Below, piece after piece: positions 18,217 to 26,618 of a DNA stretch of 64,000 nt. The stretch lies in contig JAUCDD010000011.1 of assembly GCA_034675505.1 (NCBI GenBank), positions 194,702 to 258,701 on the forward strand, written 5' to 3'. The position numbers and the translations under genes are program-made. The stretch is from Melaminivora sp034675505. GTDB lineage: Bacteria; Pseudomonadota; Gammaproteobacteria; Burkholderiales; Burkholderiaceae_C. The notes under the pieces were generated by a model. It saw nothing but the letters and a program-made list of their open reading frames with translations, was not told where the DNA came from and did no database searches. The first letter of the stretch is position 1. Every line of letters begins with the position of its first letter.

Positions 18217-19155
18217 TCAGCCGGCCAGCACGCGCACCGCCGGCAGCTCGGCCGGGTCGCGCACCTCGTCCAGGCTGTCGCCGCTGTGCAGCGGCACCGC
18301 CGGCCGCGCCAGCAGCTCGCGCACGAAGTTGGGCTGCGCCAGCAGCGCCTGGTGCATGGCGCCGTTGTACAGCTGCAGCTGCGCCAGGCCGCGCGCGGCG
18401 ATGCGCGCATCGACCTCGGCCTCGTCCAGCAGCGCCGGGTCGGCGCTGTCCGAGGCCATCGCCATGCACCACAGCGTGCCGTACAGCGGCACGTACTGCA
18501 GGTAGGGCCGGAAGATGGGGAACACCGCGCGCACCGAGGCGGCGATGCGCGCCAGGCTCTCCGGCAGGTGGATGGGCGAGCCCAGGTGCAGCGACAGCAC
18601 GCCGCCGGGGTTGAGTGCGCGCCGGCACGCCTGGTAGAACTCCACCGTGTACAGCTCCACCGCCGGGCCGAACGGGTCGGTCAGGTCCAGCACGATCTGG
18701 TCGAAGCGCTCGTCAGTCCGGCCCAGGAAGTCGCGCGCATCGCCCAGGCGCAGCTGCAGGCGCGCATCGTCCAGCGCGCCGCGGTGGATGCCGCCCAGCC
18801 ACTGGCGCGCCATCTCGACGACCGCGCCGTCCAGCTCGGCCAGCACCACGCGCTCGATGCCGGGCAGCTTCAGGAGCTCCTCGGCCGCGCCGCCGTCGCC
18901 CCCGCCCACCACCAGCGCGCTCCTGACGCCCGGGTGCGCGATGGCCGGCAGGTGCACCATGGGCTCGTGGTAGAAAAATTCGTCGCGCTCGCTGGTCATG
19001 AACACGCCGTCGATGCGCATCACGCGCCCGAACTGCGCGTTCTCGAACACCTCGATGTGCTGCCACTCGGACTGCCGGCTGGCCAGCGTGCGCCCGGCCG
19101 CCAGGTACAGGCCGAAATCGGCGTTCAGGCGCTCGGCGAGATACCGGGCGCTCAT
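18217..19155 (-). CDS. speE: Polyamine aminopropyltransferase (spermidine synthase)
   Basis: 312 residues. SpeE signatures: FGRVMRIDGVFMTSERDEFFYHEPMVHLP (substrate gate and YHE), VVGGGDGGAAEELLKLPG (decarboxylated-SAM loop), VVLAELDGAVVEMAR, and DQIVLDLTDPFGPAVELYT with the catalytic aspartates. The enzyme joins an aminopropyl group to putrescine. It lies directly downstream of speD with ATGA overlap, so both steps of spermidine synthesis are coupled. The last ~25 residues are divergent. Confidence 0.94.
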   Translation of the reverse strand: MSARYLAERLNADFGLYLAAGRTLASRQSEWQHIEVFENAQFGRVMRIDGVFMTSERDEFFYHEPMVHLPAIAHPGVRSALVVGGGDGGAAEELLKLPGIERVVLAELDGAVVEMARQWLGGIHRGALDDARLQLRLGDARDFLGRTDERFDQIVLDLTDPFGPAVELYTVEFYQACRRALNPGGVLSLHLGSPIHLPESLARIAASVRAVFPIFRPYLQYVPLYGTLWCMAMASDSADPALLDEAEVDARIAARGLAQLQLYNGAMHQALLAQPNFVRELLARPAVPLHSGDSLDEVRDPAELPAVRVLAG

Positions 19156-19562
19156 GCTCTATCGACGGCGTGCAGGTGCGGATCGGCCGGGTTGAACGCC
19201 GCCAGCAGGTCGTCGAACAGCTTTTGCGCCTTGGGCCGGTTGTTCTCGGTGTAGTTGCACACGTACACGTCCAGTGTCACGTAGCCGGCCTCGGGCCAGG
19301 TGTGGATGGCCAGGTGCGACTCGGCCAGCACCACCGCGCCGGTCACGCCGCCGCCCTCGCCAAAGCTGTGGAACAGCGAGCCCACCGTGGTCAGGCCGGC
19401 AGCGGCGACGCGTTCCTTGCAGAAATTTTCCAGGTGCGCGGCGTCCAGCATCAGGCGGCTGTCGCACAGGCAGCCGTAGAGGTCGCCGATCAGGTGCAGC
19501 CCGGTGGCCTGGCGCTGCGGAGCGGGCGGGCGGATGGGCACGACGGATGGATGGTTCTTCAT
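19152..19562 (-). CDS. speD: S-adenosylmethionine decarboxylase proenzyme
   Basis: 136 residues, the short prokaryotic class. The self-cleavage site is the Glu-Ser bond in LAESHLAIHTWPEAG (E81/S82); the serine becomes the pyruvoyl group. HSFGEGGGVTG and DVYVCNYTENNRPKAQKLF complete the pattern. Start ATG 19562 gives the family N-terminus LHLIGDLYGC after a short variable leader; the open frame upstream lacks similarity. It supplies decarboxylated SAM to SpeE. A structured leader region lies upstream (see 19563-19939). Confidence 0.95.
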   Translation of the reverse strand: MKNHPSVVPIRPPAPQRQATGLHLIGDLYGCLCDSRLMLDAAHLENFCKERVAAAGLTTVGSLFHSFGEGGGVTGAVVLAESHLAIHTWPEAGYVTLDVYVCNYTENNRPKAQKLFDDLLAAFNPADPHLHAVDRA

Positions 19563-19939
19563 GGAGCGCAAACCCTTTTTTCTTCGCTCAAGGCGAGCGT
19601 GGCAAACAACGGCGTGGGCCACGGGGGTGTTCGCACCCCGCGGCAGTCGCCGACCGGCGCGCTGCGGCAGACGTGGACGCACGAGGGAATGGGGGGGTGG
19701 GGAATGTCGATGAAGGGCGCCTTGGCCCAATCGTCATTGCCGCGCCTTTGGTTCCCTGCGGTGCGCCTTTGCAATGGACGCCTGGCAACGCTGACAGCAA
19801 TCCGCTCGGCAAGGCGAGCGTGACATTTTTGCAAACCCGCGATTATAGCCGGCGCCTGCCGGCCGCCTGCGGCTTGCCAGAGTTGCGCCCAGCGGGCCAC
19901 AGGGGTTTGCCCCTATGATGGCGGATTGCCCGCCCCGCC
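19563..19939. promoter_or_regulatory. 377-bp divergent intergenic region speD / mlaF with two similar hairpins
   Basis: No protein gene is supported here. Read toward speD, CACGCTCGCCTT occurs twice (about 19592-19603 and 19812-19823), each as the left arm of a small hairpin (CGCTC-GCCTT-GAGCG near the gene and CGCTCG-CCTTGC-CGAGCG farther up), with GCAAAC next to both. A further GGGGTGC/CACCCC hairpin lies at about 19626-19643. On the other strand TATGAT (19915-19920) is a likely -10 for mlaF. The repeated hairpins may be leader-RNA or protein-binding elements; that is an inference. Confidence 0.4.
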
Positions 19940-20764
19940 ATGACCACCGCCGCCCCCACCCCCGCCGACAGCGCCTTCGTGCAGCTGCAGGACGTCACGT
20001 TCGGCTATGGCGAGCGGCCGGTGCTGCAGGGCCTGTCGCTGTCCGTGCCGCGCGGCAAGGTCACGGCCATCATGGGCGCCTCGGGCGGCGGCAAGACCAC
20101 CGTGCTGCGCCTGATCGGCGGCCAGCAGCGCGCGCAGGCCGGCCAGGTGCTGGTCGATGGCCGGGACGTGGGCCGCATGGACAAGCGCGAGCTGTACGCG
20201 CTGCGCCGGCGCATGGGCATGCTGTTCCAGTTCGGCGCGCTGTTCACCGACATGAGCGTGCTGGACAACGTGGCCTTCCCGCTGCGCGAGCACACCGACC
20301 TGCCCGAGCCGCTGGTGCGCGACATCGCGCTCATGAAGCTCAACGCGGTGGGGCTGCGCGGCGCGCGCGACCTCCTGCCCAGCCAGATCTCGGGCGGCAT
20401 GGCGCGGCGCGTGGCGCTGGCGCGCGCCATCGCGCTCGACCCCGAGCTGATCATGTACGACGAGCCCTTCGCCGGGCTGGACCCGATCTCGCTGGCCACG
20501 GCCGCGCAGCTCATCCGCCGCCTGGGCCAGGCGCTGGGGCTGACCAGCATCCTGGTGTCGCACGACCTGCACGAGACCTTCGCCCTGGCCGACCACGTGA
20601 TCATCCTCGGGCCCGGCCACGTCGCCGCCCAGGGCACGCCCGAGGCCGTGCGCGCCAGCGACGACCCGCTGGTGCGCCAGTTCGTGCACGCGCTGCCCAG
20701 CGGGCCGGTGCCGTTCCACTACCCCGCGCCGGCGCTGGCCGAGGACTTCGGGGGCGCGCCGTGA
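19940..20764 (+). CDS. mlaF: MlaF, ATPase of the phospholipid ABC transporter
   Basis: 274 residues. Walker A GASGGGKTT (46-54), Q-loop MLFQFGALFTDMSVLDNVAFPL, signature SQISGGMARRVALARA (the MlaF-type ISGGM), Walker B LIMYDEPFAGLDP and SHDLHET. It powers phospholipid movement between the membranes for outer-membrane asymmetry. First gene of a compact mlaFEDACB operon; its stop overlaps the GTG of mlaE. Confidence 0.95.
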   Translation: MTTAAPTPADSAFVQLQDVTFGYGERPVLQGLSLSVPRGKVTAIMGASGGGKTTVLRLIGGQQRAQAGQVLVDGRDVGRMDKRELYALRRRMGMLFQFGALFTDMSVLDNVAFPLREHTDLPEPLVRDIALMKLNAVGLRGARDLLPSQISGGMARRVALARAIALDPELIMYDEPFAGLDPISLATAAQLIRRLGQALGLTSILVSHDLHETFALADHVIILGPGHVAAQGTPEAVRASDDPLVRQFVHALPSGPVPFHYPAPALAEDFGGAP

Positions 20765-21543
20765 CCGGGCGGCACCTGGCGCGGCTGGGCTGGGCCGTGC
20801 GCTGCAAGCTGGCCGACATCGGCGCGGCCGCGCGGCTGCTGGGGCGGCTGCTGGCGCTGGCCGGCAGCGTGCTGCGGCGCCCGGCGCTGCTGCGCGACCA
20901 GGTGCTGTTCCTGGGCAACCATTCGCTGACCATCATCGCCACCTCGGGCCTGTTCGTGGGCTTCGTGCTGGCGCTGCAGGGCTACAACGTGCTGCAGCTG
21001 TACGGCTCGGCCAGCTCGCTCGGGCTGGTGGTCACGCTGTCGCTGGTGCGCGAGCTGGGGCCGGTGGTGGCGGCGCTGCTGTTTGCCGGGCGCGCGGGCA
21101 CCTCGCTCACCGCCGAGATCGGCCTGATGCGCGCCGGCGAGCAGCTGGCCGCCATGGAGATGATGGCCGTGGACCCCGAGCGGCGCATCCTGGCGCCGCG
21201 CTTCTACGCCGGCGTGATCGCCATGCCGCTGCTGGCGGCCGTGTTCAGCGCGGTGGGCGTGCTGGGCGGCTGGCTGGTGGGCGTGGTGCTGCTGGGCGTG
21301 GATGCAGGCGCCTTCTGGGGCCAGATGCAGGCCGGCACGGACGTGCTGCGCGACGTGGGCAACGGCGTCGCCAAGAGCGTGGTGTTCGGCGCCGCGGTCA
21401 CCTTCGTGGCGGTGCTGCAGGGCTACGCGGCCCGGCCCACGCCCGAGGGCGTGGCGCGCGCCACCACGCGCACCGTGGTCATGGCGTCGCTGGCCGTGCT
21501 GGCACTGGACTTCGTGCTCACGGCGCTGATGTTCCGCATCTGA
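20761..21543 (+). CDS. mlaE: MlaE permease
   Basis: 260 residues from GTG 20761 (GTGA overlap with mlaF). Five to six membrane segments. MlaE signatures are SLVRELGPVVAALLFAGRAGTSLTAEIGLM, with the EQLAAMEMMAVDPE loop contacting the ATPase, and RFYAGVIAMPLL. It is the inner-membrane channel for lipid exchanged with MlaD. Confidence 0.95.
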   Translation: MTGRHLARLGWAVRCKLADIGAAARLLGRLLALAGSVLRRPALLRDQVLFLGNHSLTIIATSGLFVGFVLALQGYNVLQLYGSASSLGLVVTLSLVRELGPVVAALLFAGRAGTSLTAEIGLMRAGEQLAAMEMMAVDPERRILAPRFYAGVIAMPLLAAVFSAVGVLGGWLVGVVLLGVDAGAFWGQMQAGTDVLRDVGNGVAKSVVFGAAVTFVAVLQGYAARPTPEGVARATTRTVVMASLAVLALDFVLTALMFRI

Positions 21544-21579
21544 CAGGACCGGGCTTTCACGACGCAAAAGGAAACGACC

Positions 21580-22059
21580 ATGCAGCAAAGCAAGAATGAT
21601 CTCTGGGTGGGCCTGTTCGTGGTGCTGGGCGCGCTGGCGCTGGTGTTCCTGGCGCTGCAGGCGGCCAACCTGCTGCAGCTGGACTGGAAGAGTGGCTACA
21701 CCGTGGCCGCGCGCTTCGACAACATCGGCGGCCTGAAGCCCCAGGCGGCGGTGCGCAGCGCCGGCGTGGTGGTCGGGCGCGTGCAGTCCATAGGCTTTGA
21801 CGACACCACCTACCAGGCGCGCGTGACGCTGCAGCTGGACAAGCGCTTCGCCTTCCCCAAGGACAGCTCGCTCAAGATCCTCACCAGCGGCCTGCTGGGC
21901 GACCAGTACATCGGCATCGAGCCCGGCTACGAGGAAGCGCACCTGGCCGCCGGCGACACCATCACCGCCACGCAGTCCGCCGTGGTGCTGGAAAACCTGA
22001 TCGGCCAGTTCCTCTACGGCAAGGCCGAAGAGGGCGCGAGCCCCGGAAGCAAGAAATGA
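21580..22059 (+). CDS. mlaD: MlaD, membrane-anchored MCE-domain protein
   Basis: 159 residues. One N-terminal membrane helix (LWVGLFVVLGALALVFLALQ) followed by a single MCE domain (YTVAARFDNIGGLKPQAAVRSAGVVVGRVQ) and ending with LTSGLLGDQYIGIEPG. MCE domains form hexameric rings that carry lipids in the periplasm. The stop overlaps the mlaA start by four bases. Confidence 0.95.
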   Translation: MQQSKNDLWVGLFVVLGALALVFLALQAANLLQLDWKSGYTVAARFDNIGGLKPQAAVRSAGVVVGRVQSIGFDDTTYQARVTLQLDKRFAFPKDSSLKILTSGLLGDQYIGIEPGYEEAHLAAGDTITATQSAVVLENLIGQFLYGKAEEGASPGSKK

Positions 22060-22811
22060 ACCCCATCCCTTTGCTGCGCCGCAGCGTCCCGGCTGCCGCC
22101 GTGCTGGCCGCCAGTGTGCTGGCCGGCTGCGCCACCGTCCCTGGCGGCGGCCACCCCTCCGACCCGCTGGAGCCCTACAACCGCGCCATGACGCGGTTCA
22201 ACGAAGGCCTGGACGACGCGCTGCTCAAGCCCACCGCGACGCTGTACCGCGACGTCACGCCGCAGCCCGTGCGCACCGGCGTGCAAAACTTCTTCGGCAA
22301 CCTGGGCGATGCCTGGTCGTTCGTGAACAACGCGCTGCAGCTGCGCGGGCGCGAGGCGCTGGACAGCCTGGTGCGCTTCAACCTGAACACCGTGTTCGGA
22401 CTCGCCGGCGTGCTGGACATCGCCAGCGAGGCCGGCATCAGCCGCCACAAGCAGGACTTCGGCCTGACCCTGGGCCACTGGGGCGTGCCCACCGGGCCGT
22501 ACCTGGTGCTGCCGCTGCTGGGCCCGTCCAGCGTGCGCGACACGGCCGCGCTGCCGGTGGACATCTGGGGCGACGGCGCGCGCCACATCCGGCCGGTGGC
22601 GCTGCGCAACTCGCTGATGGGGCTGCGCATCGTGGACAAGCGCGCCGGGCTGCTGCGCGCCGAATCGGTGCTGGACAGCATCGCGTTCGACTCCTACATC
22701 CTGACGCGCGACGTGTACCTGGGCCTGCGCACCGATGACGACACGCCCGCCGCGCGCCGCCGGCGCAACCTCTCGGGCGAGGACGCGGGCCGGTTGCCCG
22801 AGGACTATTGA
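22056..22811 (+). CDS. mlaA: MlaA (VacJ) outer-membrane lipoprotein
   Basis: 251 residues. Lipoprotein signal with lipobox VLAGC (Cys25), then the MlaA pattern DPLEPYNRAMTRFNEGLDDALLKP, NFFGNLGDAWSFVNNALQ, and DFGLTLGHWGVPTGPYLVLPLLGPSSVRD. It removes misplaced phospholipids from the outer leaflet and passes them to MlaC. In E. coli mlaA is unlinked; here it lies between mlaD and mlaC, an order I recall as common in Burkholderiales. Confidence 0.95.
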   Translation: MNPIPLLRRSVPAAAVLAASVLAGCATVPGGGHPSDPLEPYNRAMTRFNEGLDDALLKPTATLYRDVTPQPVRTGVQNFFGNLGDAWSFVNNALQLRGREALDSLVRFNLNTVFGLAGVLDIASEAGISRHKQDFGLTLGHWGVPTGPYLVLPLLGPSSVRDTAALPVDIWGDGARHIRPVALRNSLMGLRIVDKRAGLLRAESVLDSIAFDSYILTRDVYLGLRTDDDTPAARRRRNLSGEDAGRLPEDY

Positions 22812-22838
22812 CCAGCGCACCACCTGAGGAAACCATCC

Positions 22839-23474
22839 ATGCTGCACCGCCGCCACTTCATCCACGCCAGCGCCGCGCTGGGCTGCGCCGCCGCCCTGGG
22901 CCTGGCCCCCGCCGGGGCCTGGGCGGCCGCCCCCGAGGCGCCCGACGCCCTCATCAAGCGCCTGTCCACCGAGGTGCTGGACGCCCTGCGCGCCGAGCCC
23001 GCCACTGCGGCCGGCGGCGCCGCGCGCATCACCGCGCTGGTCAACCGCACCATCTTGCCGCACGTCAACTTCCGCCGCATGACGGCCGGCGCCGTCGGGC
23101 CCGCCTGGCGCAGCGCCACGCCCGATCAGCAGGCGCGGCTGCAGGAGGAATTCAAGCAGCTGCTGGTGCGCACCTACGCCGGCGCGCTGGCGCAGGTGAG
23201 CGACCAGACCATCGCCGTGCGGCCGCTGCGCGCCGCTGCCGGCGACAAGGACGTGCTGGTGCGCACCGAGATCCAGGGCCGGGGCGACCCGGTGCAGCTG
23301 GACTACCGGCTGGAGAAAACGCCCGAGGGCGACTGGAAGATCTACAACTTCAACGTGCTGGGCGTGTGGCTGGTCGATACCTACCGCAGCCAGTTCGCCC
23401 AGGAGGTGAACGCGCGCGGCGTGGACGGCCTGATCGCCGCGCTGGCGGCGCGCAACCAGGCGGGCGGCAAGTAG
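22839..23474 (+). CDS. mlaC: MlaC periplasmic phospholipid carrier
   Basis: 211 residues with a signal peptide (positively charged start, hydrophobic ALGCAAALGLAPAGAWA, cleavage near AWA-AA). Family motifs include LPHVNFRRMTAGAVGPAWR, FKQLLVRTYAGALAQ and DWKIYNFNVLGVWLVDTYRSQF. It shuttles lipids between MlaA and MlaFEDB. Confidence 0.95.
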   Translation: MLHRRHFIHASAALGCAAALGLAPAGAWAAAPEAPDALIKRLSTEVLDALRAEPATAAGGAARITALVNRTILPHVNFRRMTAGAVGPAWRSATPDQQARLQEEFKQLLVRTYAGALAQVSDQTIAVRPLRAAAGDKDVLVRTEIQGRGDPVQLDYRLEKTPEGDWKIYNFNVLGVWLVDTYRSQFAQEVNARGVDGLIAALAARNQAGGK

Positions 23475-23479
23475 CGGCC

Positions 23480-23749
23480 ATGCTGGCCCTGCCCGCCGAA
23501 CTCACCCACGCCCAGGCGCGCGCCTGCGCCCGGCAGCTGCTGCAGGCCATCCGGGACGTGGGCGACGCGCCGCTGGTGGTGGATGCCGCGCCGCTGCGCC
23601 GCTTCGACTCGTCCGCCCTGGCGGTGCTGCTGGAGTGCCGCCGCGCCGCCGTCGCGCGTGGCCGCGTGCTGCAGGTGCGCGCCATGCCCGCCGCCCTGGC
23701 CAGCCTGGCCGGGTTGTACGGCGTGCAGGAGCTGCTGCCCGCACCCTGA
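23480..23749 (+). CDS. mlaB: MlaB, STAS-domain protein
   Basis: 89 residues. STAS fold: LPAELTHAQARACARQLLQAI, the strand-loop VVDAAPLRRFDSSALAVLLECRR with the DSSA loop, and terminal LASLYGV-like LAGLYGVQELL. MlaB binds and stabilises MlaF. Starts six bases after mlaC and ends the operon core. Confidence 0.9.
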   Translation: MLALPAELTHAQARACARQLLQAIRDVGDAPLVVDAAPLRRFDSSALAVLLECRRAAVARGRVLQVRAMPAALASLAGLYGVQELLPAP

Positions 23750-23779
23750 GCCGGGCGCGGGCTAGAATGGCCGGCTCCC

Positions 23780-24696
<917 letters not shown>

Positions 24697-24700
<4 letters not shown>

Positions 24701-25452
24701 GCGGCTGGCAGGCGCTGCTGTACAAGGAGGTGCTGCGCTTTTGGAAGGTGGGCTTCCAGACCGTCGCCGCGCCGGTGCTGACCTCGCTCTTGTACCTGCT
24801 GATCTTCGGCCATGTGCTGGAGGGGCGCGTGCTGGTCTATGACCGCCTGTCCTACACCGCCTTCCTGGTGCCGGGCCTGGTCATGATGGGCCTGCTGCAG
24901 AACGCCTTTGCCAACAGCTCGTCCAGCCTGATCCAGAGCAAGATCATGGGCAGCCTGGTGTTCATCCTGCTCACCCCCCTGTCGCACCGCGCCTGGTTTG
25001 GCGCCTACGTGGGCGCGTCGGTGCTGCGCGGGCTGATGGTAGGCGCGGGCGTATTCATCGCCACGCTGTTCTTCGCCGCGCCGCAGTTCGCCGCGCCCTG
25101 GTGGATCGCCATCTTCGCGCTGCTGGGCGCGGCGCTGATGGCCACGCTGGGCGTCATCGCCGGGCTGTGGGCCGACAAGTTCGACCAGATGGCGGCGTTC
25201 CAGAACTTCATCGTCATGCCCATGACCTTCCTGTCGGGCGTGTTCTATTCCATCCAGTCGCTGCCGCCCTTCTGGCAGGCCGTGAGCCACCTGAACCCGT
25301 TCTTCTACATGATCGACGGCTTCCGCTACGGCTTCTTCGGCGTGAGCGACATCTCGCCCTGGATCAGCCTGGGCGTCGTCGGGCTGGCCTGGGCGCTGGT
25401 CAGCGCGCTGGCGCTGCAGCTGCTGCGCACCGGCTACAAAATCAGGAATTAG
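24697..25452 (+). CDS. YadH-like ABC-2 type permease
   Basis: 251 residues with six membrane segments, no periplasmic domain. ABC-2 family signatures are YLLIFGHVLEGR, FLVPGLVMMGLLQNAFANSSSSLIQSKIMG and MTFLSGVFYSIQSLPPFWQ with the terminal NPFFYMIDGFRYGFFG. ATGA overlap with the ATPase gene ensures a coupled complex. Substrate unknown. Confidence 0.9.
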
Positions 25453-25471
25453 CGTGCGAACTGGTGTGCAT

Positions 25472-25571
25472 CCCCCTGAGCCGCTTCGCGCCTTCCCCCT
25501 TCTCTCGCGCTGCGCGCGGGAAGGGGGACGCACCCGCTGGACCGGCAAAGCCGGATCCACGGGTGCCCTGG
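25472..25571 (+). repeat. Dispersed repeat B, copy 1
   Basis: CCCCCTGAGCCGCTTCGCGC, then CTTCCCCCTTCTCT...GGGAAGGGGG (a palindrome with GCGCTGCGCGC in its loop) and the tail AAAGCCGGATCCACGG. Near-identical to 49489-49592 and to the reverse complement of 41190-41297. It fills the gap between the YadH-like gene and bolA. Confidence 0.8.
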
Positions 25572-25637
25572 CCTGGGACCCGCGCAGTGCGCAGGCTTAG
25601 GCGCGTTCGAGCAAAACCTTCATTGGGACTACTTTTC

Positions 25638-25886
25638 ATGACTGCCAACGAACTCAAGGATCTCATCGCCGCCGGCCTGCCGTGCGAGCACATCGAGCTG
25701 GAAGGCGACGGCCGCCACTGGTTCGCCACCATCGTCTCGCCCGAGTTCGAGGGCCGCCGCCAGATCCAGCGCCACCAGCGCGTCTACGCCACGCTGGGCG
25801 CGCGCATGGCGACCGACGAGGTGCATGCGCTGTCGATGAAGACGCTCACCCCCGCCGAATGGCGCGATGAGCAGGCCCGCGCCTGA
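25638..25886 (+). CDS. ibaG: BolA/IbaG-family protein
   Basis: 82 residues. BolA fold: LIAAGLPCEHIELEGDGRHWFATIVSPEFEGRRQIQRHQRVYATLG with the helix-turn-helix-like centre and invariant RVYATLG, then ALSMKTLTPAEW. The cysteine C19 is an IbaG-type Fe-S ligand position. In E. coli ibaG sits between mlaB and murA; here murA, usually next, is absent and repeat A and hisG follow instead. Confidence 0.9.
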   Translation: MTANELKDLIAAGLPCEHIELEGDGRHWFATIVSPEFEGRRQIQRHQRVYATLGARMATDEVHALSMKTLTPAEWRDEQARA

Positions 25887-25911
25887 ACGGCGCGGGCCGC
25901 CAGCCACTACG

Positions 25912-25967
25912 TTTTTGATAGCTACATGCCGGCACCTGGCGCCGGCATGGGCCGGATTTGGCTTGAA
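25912..25967 (+). repeat. Dispersed repeat A, copy 4 (subtype II)
   Basis: TTTTTGATAGCTACATGCCG, then GGCGCCGGCATGGGCCGGA and GGCTTGAAATG, whose last three bases are the hisG start codon. It carries the complete consensus and is a good reference copy. Confidence 0.85.
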
Positions 25968-26618
25968 ATGACCCAGCACATCACCCTCGCCCTGTCCAAG
26001 GGCCGCATCTTCGAGGAAACGCTGCCGCTGCTGGCCGCGGCCGGCATCGAGGTGCTCGAAGACCCGGAGAAGTCGCGCAAGCTGATCCTGCCCACCAGCC
26101 GCCCGGAGGTGCGCGTGGTGCTGGTGCGCGCCACCGACGTGCCCACCTACGTGCAGTACGGCGGCGCCGACATCGGCGTGGCGGGCAAGGACTCGCTCAT
26201 CGAGCACGGCGGCCAGGGCCTGTTCCGTCCGCTGGACCTTCGAATAGCCAAATGCCGCGTGAGCGTGGCCGTGCGCGCCGACTTCGACTATGCGGCCGCC
26301 GTGCGCCAGGGCGCGCGGCTGCGGGTGGCCACCAAGTACACCTCGATAGCGCGCGATTTCTTCTCGGCCAAGGGCGTCCACGTGGACCTGATCAAGCTCT
26401 ACGGCAGCATGGAGCTGGCGCCGCTCACCGGCCTGGCCGATGCCATCGTGGACCTGGTGTCCACCGGCAACACGCTCAAGGCCAACAACCTGGTCGAGGT
26501 CGAGCAGATCATGGACATCAGCTCGCACCTGGTGGTCAACCAGGCGGCGCTCAAGCTCAAGCAGGCGCCCCTCAAGCGCATCATCGACGCCTTCGCCGGT
26601 GCCATCACCGCACGCTGA
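25968..26618 (+). CDS. hisG: ATP phosphoribosyltransferase, short form
   Basis: 216 residues from ATG 25968. The short HisG(S) form: it has LALSKGRIFEETLPLL, DIGVAGKDSLIEHG and the PRPP loop DAIVDLVSTGNTLKANNL, but lacks the C-terminal regulatory domain, so a HisZ partner (not in this window) is needed. First step of histidine synthesis. In-frame ATGs at 25926 and 25947 lie in repeat A and are rejected. hisD starts in the base after the stop. Confidence 0.96.
   Translation: MTQHITLALSKGRIFEETLPLLAAAGIEVLEDPEKSRKLILPTSRPEVRVVLVRATDVPTYVQYGGADIGVAGKDSLIEHGGQGLFRPLDLRIAKCRVSVAVRADFDYAAAVRQGARLRVATKYTSIARDFFSAKGVHVDLIKLYGSMELAPLTGLADAIVDLVSTGNTLKANNLVEVEQIMDISSHLVVNQAALKLKQAPLKRIIDAFAGAITAR

Noticed and set aside
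25926..25967. Upstream in-frame starts for hisG
   Set aside because: They lie inside repeat A; homologues begin at TQHITLALSKGR.
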